A DNA stretch of 64,000 bases, taken from Anaeroplasmataceae bacterium (GTDB taxonomy: Bacteria; Bacillota_I; Bacilli_A; Acholeplasmatales; Anaeroplasmataceae). A program made the position numbers and the translations under genes. The stretch covers positions 1 through 64,000 of the forward strand of contig JAIDZC010000019.1 of the NCBI GenBank assembly GCA_029057785.1, written 5' to 3'. Below the pieces are notes generated by a model that saw only the letters and a program-made list of their open reading frames with translations, did not search any database and was not told the DNA's origin. Shown here piece after piece: positions 9,315-18,623 of the stretch. The stretch's first letter is position 1. Each line of letters begins with the position of its first letter.

Positions 9315-10576
9315 AGAAGTGGTGTATAGGATTTATTTTTTTAATTGCATTTCTTATTGAAATTTTTATCTTTGTTTTTATGATACTTCCCTCAAAAGAA
9401 ATTAAGCAGGATGTGGTTGCTGTAAATGAAGTTGTTAATTCTTTAAAAAGAGATTGGAATTTTTTGGAAGAACATGCAAATGAAACGAAGTGCGAATATG
9501 TCGTATTAAATGAGAAAGAAGAGATCGTATATAAAACAAAAGAGGGAATCAGCGAAAGTGTTAATCAAGCTATTGAGCATCAAGATACGATTCTTTCCAT
9601 AGAAATAGATAATCAGGTTGTTGGTAAAGTTATTATTTATAATACAAGCAGTGAGGTATTGGCTGAACAAAAAAGAGTAGCTAGTATTCTTTTTTCTATT
9701 GTCATAATTATACAAGTAGGGCTTTGTGGTGGGTATTTTTTATTTATCTATAAAAATATGATAAGACCTTTCCATAAGCTAAAGGGATTTGCAGAAAATA
9801 TTGCAGGAGGAAATTTGGATGCTCCACTAGCGATGGATAGAATGAATATATTTGGGGCTTTCACAGAAAGCTTTGATATTATGCGAAGCGAGCTTAAAAA
9901 AGCAAGACTAGCTGAGGCTAAGGCCAACATCAGTAAAAAGGAATTAGTTGCCAAGCTTTCTCATGATATTAAAACACCTGTTGCTAGTATAAAGGCTGCT
10001 GCCGAAGTTGGTCAGACCTTGGTAAAAGAGAAAAAACAAAAAGAAAACTATCATCAAATTATTACTAAGACAGATCAGATAAATGTTTTAGTGAATAACT
10101 TATTTACAGCTACTTTGGAAGAACTTGAACAATTAAATGTATCAGTAATGGATATGAATAGTCAAGTAATTAAAGAAATGCTTGCGAATGCAGATTACTT
10201 AGGATTTGCAAGTTTGCCTGATATTCCAGAATGTATGGTATGTGTGGATAAATTAAGACTACAACAAGTGTTTGATAATATATTTGTGAATTCATATAAA
10301 TATGCAAATACTAAAATAGAAGTTCAAACTCAACTATTAGATACAATGCTAGAAATTCAAATAGAGGATTTTGGTGGTGGAGTTCCAGAAGAAGAACTAG
10401 TTTTTCTTAAAGAAAAATTTAAACGTGGAAGTAACGCAAATACTACAGATGGAGCAGGTTTAGGGCTTTACATTTCAGATTATTTTATGAAGGAAATGAA
10501 GGGTGAATTAAATATAAAAAATGGTAAGCAGGGGCTGGAAGTAATTGTTTCTTTAAGGTTAAGTGGTATCATTTAA
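9311..10576 (+). CDS. Sensor histidine kinase
   Basis: Two TM segments, HAMP-like linker, H-box KLSHDIKTPVAS, G-box DGAGLGLYIS; overlaps the response regulator gene by 4 nt. Confidence 0.93.
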   Translation: MKKWCIGFIFLIAFLIEIFIFVFMILPSKEIKQDVVAVNEVVNSLKRDWNFLEEHANETKCEYVVLNEKEEIVYKTKEGISESVNQAIEHQDTILSIEIDNQVVGKVIIYNTSSEVLAEQKRVASILFSIVIIIQVGLCGGYFLFIYKNMIRPFHKLKGFAENIAGGNLDAPLAMDRMNIFGAFTESFDIMRSELKKARLAEAKANISKKELVAKLSHDIKTPVASIKAAAEVGQTLVKEKKQKENYHQIITKTDQINVLVNNLFTATLEELEQLNVSVMDMNSQVIKEMLANADYLGFASLPDIPECMVCVDKLRLQQVFDNIFVNSYKYANTKIEVQTQLLDTMLEIQIEDFGGGVPEEELVFLKEKFKRGSNANTTDGAGLGLYISDYFMKEMKGELNIKNGKQGLEVIVSLRLSGII

Positions 10577-10629
10577 GAAATATTTAAGAATCGCTTAAAG
10601 GTTTTTAAGATTTTTAAGTGTATGATTAA
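10572..10629 (+). promoter_or_regulatory. Phased TTTAAG/TTAA repeat array, putative response regulator operator
   Basis: TTAA cores begin at 10573, 10584, 10595, 10605, 10614 and 10626 (spacings 11, 11, 10, 9, 12). Confidence 0.5.
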
Positions 10630-10650
10630 AGGAGTAAAGGTGGTATTGTT

Positions 10651-11412
10651 ATGGAAAAACAAACGGTATTAAAAACCGAAAAATTATGTAAAACTTTTTC
10701 TAATGGCGGAATGCAACAGCATGTTTTAAAAAACATTGACTTAGAATTATATCAAGGAGACTTTACTGTTATCATGGGAGCTAGTGGTGCAGGAAAATCT
10801 ACTCTTTTATATGCTCTTTCAGGAATGGATACTCCAACCTTAGGAACAATATGGTTTAAGGAAAATGAGATATCTAAATTATCTCAAGACAAGCTTGCCA
10901 TATTTAGAAGAGATCATTGTGGATTTGTATTTCAGCAAATTTATCTTATTGAAACAATGAGTGTAATGGATAATGTACTCTCTGCAGGACTTCTTGTAAC
11001 TAAAGATAAAAAAGCATTACTCGAAAGAGCGAAGGAATTATTTCAGGCTGTAGACATCTCTGAAGAAACACAAAAGAAATTTCCTTCTCAGTTATCTGGA
11101 GGAGAAGCACAGAGAGTTGGGATTGTTCGTGCGCTCATCAATAATCCAGAAATTGTATTTGCAGATGAACCTACAGGAGCCTTGAATAGTAAAACAGGTA
11201 TAGATGTATTAGATACACTTACACAAGTGAATGAAAAAGGACAAAGCATTGTAATGGTTACTCATGATATGCGTTCTGCAAGAAGAGGAAATCGTATCTT
11301 ATATTTAAAAGATGGTGTCATTCTAGGAGAATGTGACTTGGGAAAATATGAACATGGAAATACAGAAAGGCATGAGAAGCTGGCTAGCTTTTTAAAGCAG
11401 ATGGGGTGGTAA
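10651..11412 (+). CDS. ABC transporter ATPase (MacB/LolD/BceA type)
   Basis: Walker A GASGAGKST, signature QLSGGEAQRVGI, Walker B EIVFADEPTGAL. Confidence 0.95.
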   Translation: MEKQTVLKTEKLCKTFSNGGMQQHVLKNIDLELYQGDFTVIMGASGAGKSTLLYALSGMDTPTLGTIWFKENEISKLSQDKLAIFRRDHCGFVFQQIYLIETMSVMDNVLSAGLLVTKDKKALLERAKELFQAVDISEETQKKFPSQLSGGEAQRVGIVRALINNPEIVFADEPTGALNSKTGIDVLDTLTQVNEKGQSIVMVTHDMRSARRGNRILYLKDGVILGECDLGKYEHGNTERHEKLASFLKQMGW

Positions 11413-11413
11413 A

Positions 11414-13756
11414 ATGAGAAAGTTATTTCTTATCGCCTGCTCAAATATGCGGAAAGCAAAAGGACAAACTGTAGCTATTGTCGTGCTTATTTTACTTGCG
11501 GCCATGCTGTTAAATTTGTGGCTTATGCTGTCTTTGGACTACAAAGCCAACTTCGACAGATATCACGATAAGCTCAATGCCGAACACGTTACGCTTGCGG
11601 TTGACGATACCGATGGAACAGTTTATACGTTTTTAACCGAAACACTTTCAAATGACACCGCAGTCAAAGAATACCGTTTGGATAACTGTATGCATATGGT
11701 CGGCACGTTCCCCTATAACGGCGGAATGATGAACGGCGAATTTGTTTTTATGGATAAACAAACGGCTACCACACGCACAATTGGTAAATCCGAAATCATT
11801 GAAGACAGCACGTTGACAAGCGGTATATATTTACCTATGATCTATAAATCGAATGATTATTCCGTAGGTAAAACGATAGAAATATCTATCGGTAGTCATC
11901 CCGTAACCTACACGATATGCGGTTTCTTTAATAGTATGATGCTGGGTTCGCATAACTGTGCTTTAACGCAAATCATACTTACGGCAGATAAATATACCGA
12001 GCTTGAAGAACTGAATTACGCGCCCCAAACAACGCTGTGTTCGGTGCGGCTCAACGACAAATCAATCAATCTTAATTATGAATCCAAGTTAAAGGCAAGC
12101 GTTTCTGAGCAGTTTCCGAATACTCGTATGATAAGCAGCTGTTATGACGTGGTTGTTCAGGCGAGATACATTGCACAGAGTATTTGTTCTGTTATTGTGA
12201 GCGTAATGGCGTTTTTCGTACTCTTAATTGCAATTGTGGTAATCATCTCGAACATTATCAAACATATACAAGTCAACATAAAAAATCTTGGCGCGCTGAA
12301 AGCCGTAGGTTATACTTCAAAACAACTTGTTTGCTCGCTTTTATTACAGTTTTTGGGACTTACTACCCTTGCGACAATCGTTGGTGCAGTCTCTTCTTAT
12401 GCGGTTTTTCCTGCAATCAATGTAATGATGATAGCGCAGACGGGAATTCCGTATGCAATTCATTTTTTACCATTACCCGCGCTGAGTTCCCTTTTAATAT
12501 TAGGCGGTACAGTTGCACTTTCCGTTTGGCTTGCTTCACGCAGAATAAATAAAATAGAACCCATTGTAGCATTACGTTCTGGCGTGCAGACGCATAACTT
12601 TAGGCGTAACTACGTTCCACTTGAAAAGACAAAAGTGCCGCTCAATTTTGCGCTTGCTCTCAAAACTACGCTTACAAATGTTAAGCATAATATTACGATT
12701 TGTATTACCATGCTCGTTCTTTCACTTGTGCTCGTATTTTCAGGTCTTATGACTGAAAATGTAATTATCGACATGACCCCGTTTCTGGATTTGATTGTAG
12801 GCGAAACGGCAGATAGCGGAATTAATGTACAGATAGAAGTAGAAGGCGATTTTCTTGAAGCGTTAAATTCTGATAGTCGTGTTGAAAAGGTGTATCTTTA
12901 TAACTCTGTAACCATAGCGCACGTCGATGGCGCAGACCTTTTGGCAAATATATGCGATGATTTTTCAAATTTAAATAATCAGAGAATTATATATAAAGGT
13001 AGATTTCCAAAATATGATAACGAAATTGCAATTGGGGCCAAATATGCCAAAGAAAAGGGTTTTACAGTCGGTAATGAAATAGAGATTACTACAAATGGTA
13101 ACACGCAAAAATATCTTATCAGCGGTTTAACGCAAATCTCAAATAATCTCGGCAGAGATTGCCTTTTGACAAGAAAAGGCTACGAACGGTTAGGAACGTT
13201 ACAAAATGTTACCTATTATATTGAACTTGTGGAAAGTGCGGATATAGATGTGTTCAACGAAGAAATGAAAAACAATTTTGAAGGAAACGTAAATGCCGTA
13301 ATAAACATTTTAGCAACAATGGATGCTATGGGCGGTGTATATGTTTCACTTATAACGATAATTGTAATTGCAATCCTTGTTCTTTCGGCTATCATTATAG
13401 CATTTGTGTTGTATCTGTTGGTGCGTACAATGCTCAACAATAAAAAACGCGACTACGGAATACTTAAATCGTTAGGCTTTACAACGAAGCAACTCATTTT
13501 ACAAACCGCTCTCTCATTTATGCCTACGATTGTTATTTCGACCGTGATTGGAATTATAGTAAGTTGTCTTGCTATCAACCCGCTTATGTCCCTATTTTTA
13601 AGTGGTTTAGGCATTGTAAAGTGTACATTTACTATCCCGATTTTATTTAGTATTATCGTTGGTGTTTTACTTGTCTTATTTGCTTTTGCATTATTATGTT
13701 TATTATCTTTGAAGATTAAAAAAATATCTCCATATCATATTCTTGTTGGAGAATAA
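11414..13756 (+). CDS. FtsX-like ABC transporter permease
   Basis: 780 aa with two FtsX-like TM modules and large extracellular segments; directly follows the ATPase. Confidence 0.93.
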   Translation: MRKLFLIACSNMRKAKGQTVAIVVLILLAAMLLNLWLMLSLDYKANFDRYHDKLNAEHVTLAVDDTDGTVYTFLTETLSNDTAVKEYRLDNCMHMVGTFPYNGGMMNGEFVFMDKQTATTRTIGKSEIIEDSTLTSGIYLPMIYKSNDYSVGKTIEISIGSHPVTYTICGFFNSMMLGSHNCALTQIILTADKYTELEELNYAPQTTLCSVRLNDKSINLNYESKLKASVSEQFPNTRMISSCYDVVVQARYIAQSICSVIVSVMAFFVLLIAIVVIISNIIKHIQVNIKNLGALKAVGYTSKQLVCSLLLQFLGLTTLATIVGAVSSYAVFPAINVMMIAQTGIPYAIHFLPLPALSSLLILGGTVALSVWLASRRINKIEPIVALRSGVQTHNFRRNYVPLEKTKVPLNFALALKTTLTNVKHNITICITMLVLSLVLVFSGLMTENVIIDMTPFLDLIVGETADSGINVQIEVEGDFLEALNSDSRVEKVYLYNSVTIAHVDGADLLANICDDFSNLNNQRIIYKGRFPKYDNEIAIGAKYAKEKGFTVGNEIEITTNGNTQKYLISGLTQISNNLGRDCLLTRKGYERLGTLQNVTYYIELVESADIDVFNEEMKNNFEGNVNAVINILATMDAMGGVYVSLITIIVIAILVLSAIIIAFVLYLLVRTMLNNKKRDYGILKSLGFTTKQLILQTALSFMPTIVISTVIGIIVSCLAINPLMSLFLSGLGIVKCTFTIPILFSIIVGVLLVLFAFALLCLLSLKIKKISPYHILVGE

Positions 13757-13758
13757 GA

Positions 13759-13782
13759 AGAAGCAGGCAATTGCCTGCTTCT
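13759..13782. terminator. Bidirectional terminator, 24-bp perfect palindrome
   Basis: agaagcaggcaattgcctgcttct between convergent genes. Confidence 0.7.
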
Positions 13783-14776
13783 ATTCGTAAGTTATGAAAA
13801 TGTTATTTTTCTTGTATTCCACGGTAGCATAAGCTCCATTGCGGAAAGGTAACGTTGGGGCAATATGTCCTAAATCAATATCTAACAAAATAGGAACATT
13901 ATATTCACTTAATACATCAATGACTGCATTAAAATGATCTACACCTGCAAATTCAGTACCGATACATAGAGGTCTTCCAACAAGGAAGCCTTTTATATTT
14001 TGAAACCAGCCAGAACGTTTTAATTGAAGAAGAGCTCTTTTAATACCTACAACATTTAAATCACATGCTTCGAGGTAAAAGATTATTCCTTCTGCGTGTT
14101 TTGAAGTGTATTCTTTAACCTTATCAAAAGGTGTACCACAAAGAAGTTGCATAATATCTAGATTACCTCCTAAGATAGTTCCTTTGAAAGGCTCTTTATA
14201 ATTATAAGGTGTAATCACTTTTTTTGTGTCTAAGTTATAGTTTGCGAAAGGATCTAGCTTTTCTTGAGGGGATTCATATTTAGGATAGCCCTTAAATTCC
14301 TTTTTGCCTTTCAGCATTTCATATGTATCTAATACATCATAAGTGTATTTTTTAAAATGAAAATGACCGGCACAAGCACCATATACAGTTTCTACATCGC
14401 AGAGTGTAGTTAAAGTAAAGGTTAGATTGGTATTATCTGAAAAGCCAACAAACCATTTTGGAGGGAGCTTTTTAATTTGTTCAAAATCAATGTAGTCAAG
14501 AATTTCATACATTACTTCGCCACCACCAACAGACAGGATACAATCTGCATCGCTAGAATAAGCGTCCATAAATTCCTTAGCTCTAAGCTCAGGTGTATTA
14601 GAAGCACATTTTCCCTCTGCTAAAAAGCAGTTTGGACCTACAACGACTTCATGTCCTAAACTTTTAAGTTGCTCAATCGCTTTGTGTAATCTTTCCACAT
14701 ATGGAGATGTAGTACAGCCAAAGGAAGGAGCCACTAAATAGATTTTTGATTTCTTGTTAATAAAAGTTGGTTGCAT
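13781..14776 (-). CDS. S66-family peptidase (LD-carboxypeptidase / MccF-like)
   Basis: IYLVAPSFG, SVGGGEVMYEILDYIDF, FVGFSDNT, GGNLDIMQLLCGT and LDIDLGHIAPTLPFRNGA motifs. Confidence 0.9.
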   Translation of the reverse strand: MQPTFINKKSKIYLVAPSFGCTTSPYVERLHKAIEQLKSLGHEVVVGPNCFLAEGKCASNTPELRAKEFMDAYSSDADCILSVGGGEVMYEILDYIDFEQIKKLPPKWFVGFSDNTNLTFTLTTLCDVETVYGACAGHFHFKKYTYDVLDTYEMLKGKKEFKGYPKYESPQEKLDPFANYNLDTKKVITPYNYKEPFKGTILGGNLDIMQLLCGTPFDKVKEYTSKHAEGIIFYLEACDLNVVGIKRALLQLKRSGWFQNIKGFLVGRPLCIGTEFAGVDHFNAVIDVLSEYNVPILLDIDLGHIAPTLPFRNGAYATVEYKKNNIFITYE

Positions 14777-14930
14777 ATTTGTACCTCCTAGTTTAGGGCT
14801 ATTATATGAAAAAATCAGAAAAATTACAAGAGATGTGTGGATGGTTTTTGACTTTAATCTTTAAAATGGGTATAATTATGGTATTGTTGAGATTCTTTGT
14901 TCTTACTGTAATCAGGTGCATTGATTTCTT

Positions 14931-14959
14931 TTGACAAGAGAAGAGAAAACCAGTATAAT
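14931..14959 (+). promoter_or_regulatory. Perfect consensus SigA promoter
   Basis: TTGACA (14931-14936), 17-bp spacer, TATAAT (14954-14959). Confidence 0.75.
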
Positions 14960-14974
14960 ACAAAATAGAAATGA

Positions 14975-15484
14975 GTGATGTTCATGTTTAATTTTTTTAA
15001 GAAACAACCAAAGGAAATTTTAGATTGTTTGGGCTATTTTGAAATTAAGCCTTACCATTATTTTGAGTCTAATATGACATATGCAAAAAATGATTTGGTT
15101 TTGAAGAATGAATTTGTAAAAGTCTATACAAGACTTTATAAATCCACTATTTTTGTATTTACTTTTGTTGAGAATGAAAAAGGCTTTATAAAGGATCAAT
15201 ACAATTATGAAGCTTTAAAGGATAAAATAGATGCGATTATAACAGAGGAACACAAAGCTGTGATTAACTTGATTGTGTTTAAAAACAACACAGAAGAAAC
15301 AGTAAAAATTGCTAAAGAACCTGTTGTAAACACAAAGAAGGAATTTAATCAAACTTTTGTTTATGATGCAGAGAAGGTTCGTTTAAAGTATTATCGTCCA
15401 GTTCCAAGTTTTTATTCTTTATACAACCATTATGCAGAAGCTATGATGTTTGACTTGGGGGCTATTGATTTAGAAACGAGGTAG
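14975..15484 (+). CDS. Hypothetical protein
   Basis: 169-aa ORF, first gene of a three-gene operon behind a consensus promoter; the true start may be slightly internal. Confidence 0.7.
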   Translation: MMFMFNFFKKQPKEILDCLGYFEIKPYHYFESNMTYAKNDLVLKNEFVKVYTRLYKSTIFVFTFVENEKGFIKDQYNYEALKDKIDAIITEEHKAVINLIVFKNNTEETVKIAKEPVVNTKKEFNQTFVYDAEKVRLKYYRPVPSFYSLYNHYAEAMMFDLGAIDLETR

Positions 15485-15487
15485 ATT

Positions 15488-16162
15488 ATGAGAAATATAA
15501 AAGCTAGATATATTTGGATTAGTGTAGCAGTAAGCTTTTTGATAGCTGTTGGACTAATTATTGGTGTGACGCAAACTAAAGGTGCTTGGACTCAAGTGTT
15601 TATTGTACTGATTGCAATCGTATTTATTTATATGACTATCGCAATTCAAATGGCTTCAGCAAAAAGCTTTCGCTATAAACCAAAGCCTAAAAACTATCCA
15701 ACCAAAACATATCTTTATCCAACAGAGGATATGGATGAGAATTTAAAAAAGAAAGGCTATAAGCCAAGAGTAACCCCATATGGGATAAGTTATCTGAAGG
15801 TGTCTGATACAAATGCATTTAAGATAGTTTTAGTACGTAATTGTGAAAAATACTTTAACCAGGAAGAAGAACAAAACAATACATCCTCTCCGAACAAATC
15901 CTTAGAAAAATGTAAGAAGTTTATAGGGTTTGAGATATTTTATGATTATGATGAGGACACGTTGAGAAAACTTCCAGATTTTAATCTTCAAGGGAATAAT
16001 GTCTATTATAGTGGTTTATATATAGAAGATAATAAAATTACTTGTCCAAATTATATTGAACCTACTGAAGACTTTAGTGAACTTTATGAAGCAATAAAAA
16101 GAGATTTAATGCTAAAGGATTTAGATATACCTGCAGATGACGTTTTGGAGGAGAACAAGTGA
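15488..16162 (+). CDS. Hypothetical membrane protein
   Basis: 224 aa, two N-terminal TM segments, soluble C-terminal domain; tightly coupled to its neighbours. Confidence 0.75.
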   Translation: MRNIKARYIWISVAVSFLIAVGLIIGVTQTKGAWTQVFIVLIAIVFIYMTIAIQMASAKSFRYKPKPKNYPTKTYLYPTEDMDENLKKKGYKPRVTPYGISYLKVSDTNAFKIVLVRNCEKYFNQEEEQNNTSSPNKSLEKCKKFIGFEIFYDYDEDTLRKLPDFNLQGNNVYYSGLYIEDNKITCPNYIEPTEDFSELYEAIKRDLMLKDLDIPADDVLEENK

Positions 16163-16611
16163 AAAGCTGGTCGCTGATAAGAAAAAAGTTAGAACAAGAA
16201 TACCTAGCAGATTCCTTGAAGGGGCATATAAAATACTTTGCAACTCGATATAGAAAAAGTCATGATCAGGAAGGTAGAGCTTCAATACTTTTTGATGGCA
16301 AAGAAATCATCAAAGGATGCTTTCTAAAGTGGGAAGAAAATAGATTTGATATTGAAGAAAACTGTAATACTCTTGCAGTTGAGTTAAATGCCTTTGATCA
16401 AATCGATTTTTACTATTCATTTTATATCTATGAAAACCAAAGCATTGAAGAAAGTTTGCAAAGTGAGAATATGCTTGTAAAAATATTGGCAATATTTGAT
16501 CGGCGTGTTGGAAAAAGAACATTACTCAAATTACAAGAAACAATAGAAAATGAGCCAAAGTTTATTCAAGAAGTATTTCATATTCGAGCTCATGCAGAAG
16601 GAATTATATAG
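16159..16611 (+). CDS. Conserved hypothetical protein (resembles the SF0329 family)
   Basis: 150 aa; WSLIRKKLEQEYLADSLKGHIKYFATRYRKSHDQEGRASILFDGKEI resembles SF0329-type proteins; overlaps the preceding gene by 4 nt. Confidence 0.7.
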   Translation: MKSWSLIRKKLEQEYLADSLKGHIKYFATRYRKSHDQEGRASILFDGKEIIKGCFLKWEENRFDIEENCNTLAVELNAFDQIDFYYSFYIYENQSIEESLQSENMLVKILAIFDRRVGKRTLLKLQETIENEPKFIQEVFHIRAHAEGII

Positions 16612-16687
16612 ATGTTATTAGGAACTTGAATAGTTCCTTTTTCTTTTGTCTCAAATTAAAGCTGTCTTTCATATATTAAAATAGGCA

Positions 16688-16716
16688 TAATACTTAGATT
16701 GAGATAATAAGTATTA
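16688..16716. promoter_or_regulatory. Inverted repeat upstream of glmS
   Basis: TAATACTTA (16688-16696), 11-nt gap, TAAGTATTA (16708-16716). Confidence 0.5.
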
Positions 16717-16745
16717 AGGTACTATTGTAATTGGGAGAGGTAAAT

Positions 16746-18521
16746 ATGTGTGGAATTGTTGGATATATTGGTAAGTTTAATGCTTTAGAGGCAGTAATAG
16801 AGGGTCTTAAAAAATTAGAATATCGAGGATATGATTCAGCAGGAGTAGCTTACAAAAAAGAGAATGATATTAAAATTTGTAAAGAAAAGGGCAGAGTTAT
16901 AGATTTAGAGAAATGTATTATGGATATAGATTCTTCTTTAGCCATAGGTCATACAAGGTGGGCTACACATGGAGAACCTAATCAAAGGAATGCACATCCC
17001 CATTCTTCTATGACGGGACGATTTGTGATTGTACACAATGGTATTGTAGAAAATTATCAAAAATTAAAATTTGAATATTTAAACGATTATAGTTTTTCAA
17101 GTGAAACAGATACAGAAATTATTGCAGATTTAATTGAGTATTTTTCTAACACTTTAAGTGTAGAAGAATCTATACGCAAAACAATGAGCTTGATAGAAGG
17201 CTCATATGCTTGTTTAATTATAGATAAAAAACATCCTAATCATATTTACTGTATGAAGGATAAAAGTCCACTTTTAGTTGGAAAGGGAAAAGATGGAATA
17301 TCATTTTCTTCAGATATTACAGGATTAATTGATTATGCAGAAGAATATATGCCATTAGAGGATAAGACCTTTGGCATCATTGATGCTGAGGATGTTTATT
17401 TACAGGATATGATAGGTCTGCCAATTGAGAATAGATTTCAAAAAATGGCTATCCAAAAAGAAGAGATTGATAAGCAAACCTTTGATCATTTTATGCTAAA
17501 GGAAATTTATGAACAACCTATGATGATTCGAAATTTAATCCATCATTATTTTTCTGGGGAGGAAGTAAGGATTTCTCCTAAGCTTATTCATCATATAAGA
17601 CAAAGTGATAAAATCAATTTTGTTGCTTGTGGATCTTCTATGTACGCTTCTTATTTTGCAAAATACTATTTTGAAAAACTCTGTGGAATACCTTGTGAAG
17701 TGTTTTGTGCTTCTGAACTTGTGTATTCAACACCTCTGATATCTAAGCGTCCATTCTTTATCTTTTTTTCCCAAAGTGGAGAAACAGCAGATTTGCTTGC
17801 AGTAATGAAAAAGGTAAAGAAACAAAAACATCCAATTCTTACGATAACAAATACGATAGAATCAAGTATGGTAAGATTGTCTGATTACCATTTAAACATT
17901 TATGCAGGAAAAGAAATTGCAGTTGCGTCTACAAAGGCTTATACCGCAATGCTTGTTACCTCAACCATTCTAGCAAGAGCTGTCAGCAAAACCAAAACAA
18001 ATCTAAAAAACAATTTAAAGGCTGTAAGTTTAGCAATGGAAAAGGTACTGGAAAACAAAGAGGTTTGTAGAGGGATTGCCCAATCCATTATCAATCAAGA
18101 GGACTTATTTTATATCGGTAGAGGTATAGATTACTGGACCGCATTAGAGGCTTCTTTAAAACTAAAGGAAATCGCCTATATTCATACAGAAGCTTTTTCT
18201 TCGGGAGAACTTAAGCATGGACCGATTGCTTTAATTACCAAAAATACGCCTGTAATTGCGATTATTACCCAAGAAGGTACGAATCGTATTACTAGAAGCA
18301 ATTTAGCAGAAACTGAATCACGTGGTGCTAAAACCTATGTCATTGCCTCTAAAAGTTTATCTACACCTAGTGATGATGTAATTATTCCTAATGTTGCACA
18401 TTATTTGTCTCCCTTAGTAAGTGTTTTGGTTGTTCAGCTCATTGCCTATTATGCTGCAGTGTTCAAACAAAACGATGTAGACAAACCGAAAAATCTTGCG
18501 AAGAGCGTAACGGTAGAATAA
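16746..18521 (+). CDS. glmS: Glutamine-fructose-6-phosphate aminotransferase (isomerizing)
   Basis: MCGIVGYIG N-terminal Cys, SIS domains, C-terminal AKSVTVE; start moved to MCGIVGY. Confidence 0.97.
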   Translation: MCGIVGYIGKFNALEAVIEGLKKLEYRGYDSAGVAYKKENDIKICKEKGRVIDLEKCIMDIDSSLAIGHTRWATHGEPNQRNAHPHSSMTGRFVIVHNGIVENYQKLKFEYLNDYSFSSETDTEIIADLIEYFSNTLSVEESIRKTMSLIEGSYACLIIDKKHPNHIYCMKDKSPLLVGKGKDGISFSSDITGLIDYAEEYMPLEDKTFGIIDAEDVYLQDMIGLPIENRFQKMAIQKEEIDKQTFDHFMLKEIYEQPMMIRNLIHHYFSGEEVRISPKLIHHIRQSDKINFVACGSSMYASYFAKYYFEKLCGIPCEVFCASELVYSTPLISKRPFFIFFSQSGETADLLAVMKKVKKQKHPILTITNTIESSMVRLSDYHLNIYAGKEIAVASTKAYTAMLVTSTILARAVSKTKTNLKNNLKAVSLAMEKVLENKEVCRGIAQSIINQEDLFYIGRGIDYWTALEASLKLKEIAYIHTEAFSSGELKHGPIALITKNTPVIAIITQEGTNRITRSNLAETESRGAKTYVIASKSLSTPSDDVIIPNVAHYLSPLVSVLVVQLIAYYAAVFKQNDVDKPKNLAKSVTVE

Positions 18522-18570
18522 AAAAGTTCTAAAATAAAAGATAACTTTATAAAATATAATAGTAATAGGA

Positions 18571-18612
18571 ATGCCCTATTCAAAGTGGTTTGAATGAGGG
18601 CTTTTTTTCTTA
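18571..18612 (+). terminator. Intrinsic terminator of glmS
   Basis: gccctattcaaa...tttgaatgagggc stem followed by ttttttt. Confidence 0.75.
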
Positions 18613-18623
18613 AAGGAGGAACT

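Noticed and set aside
12184-12552. 122-aa ORF inside the ABC permease
   Set aside because: Alternative frame of a strongly supported CDS; no SD and no recognisable domain.
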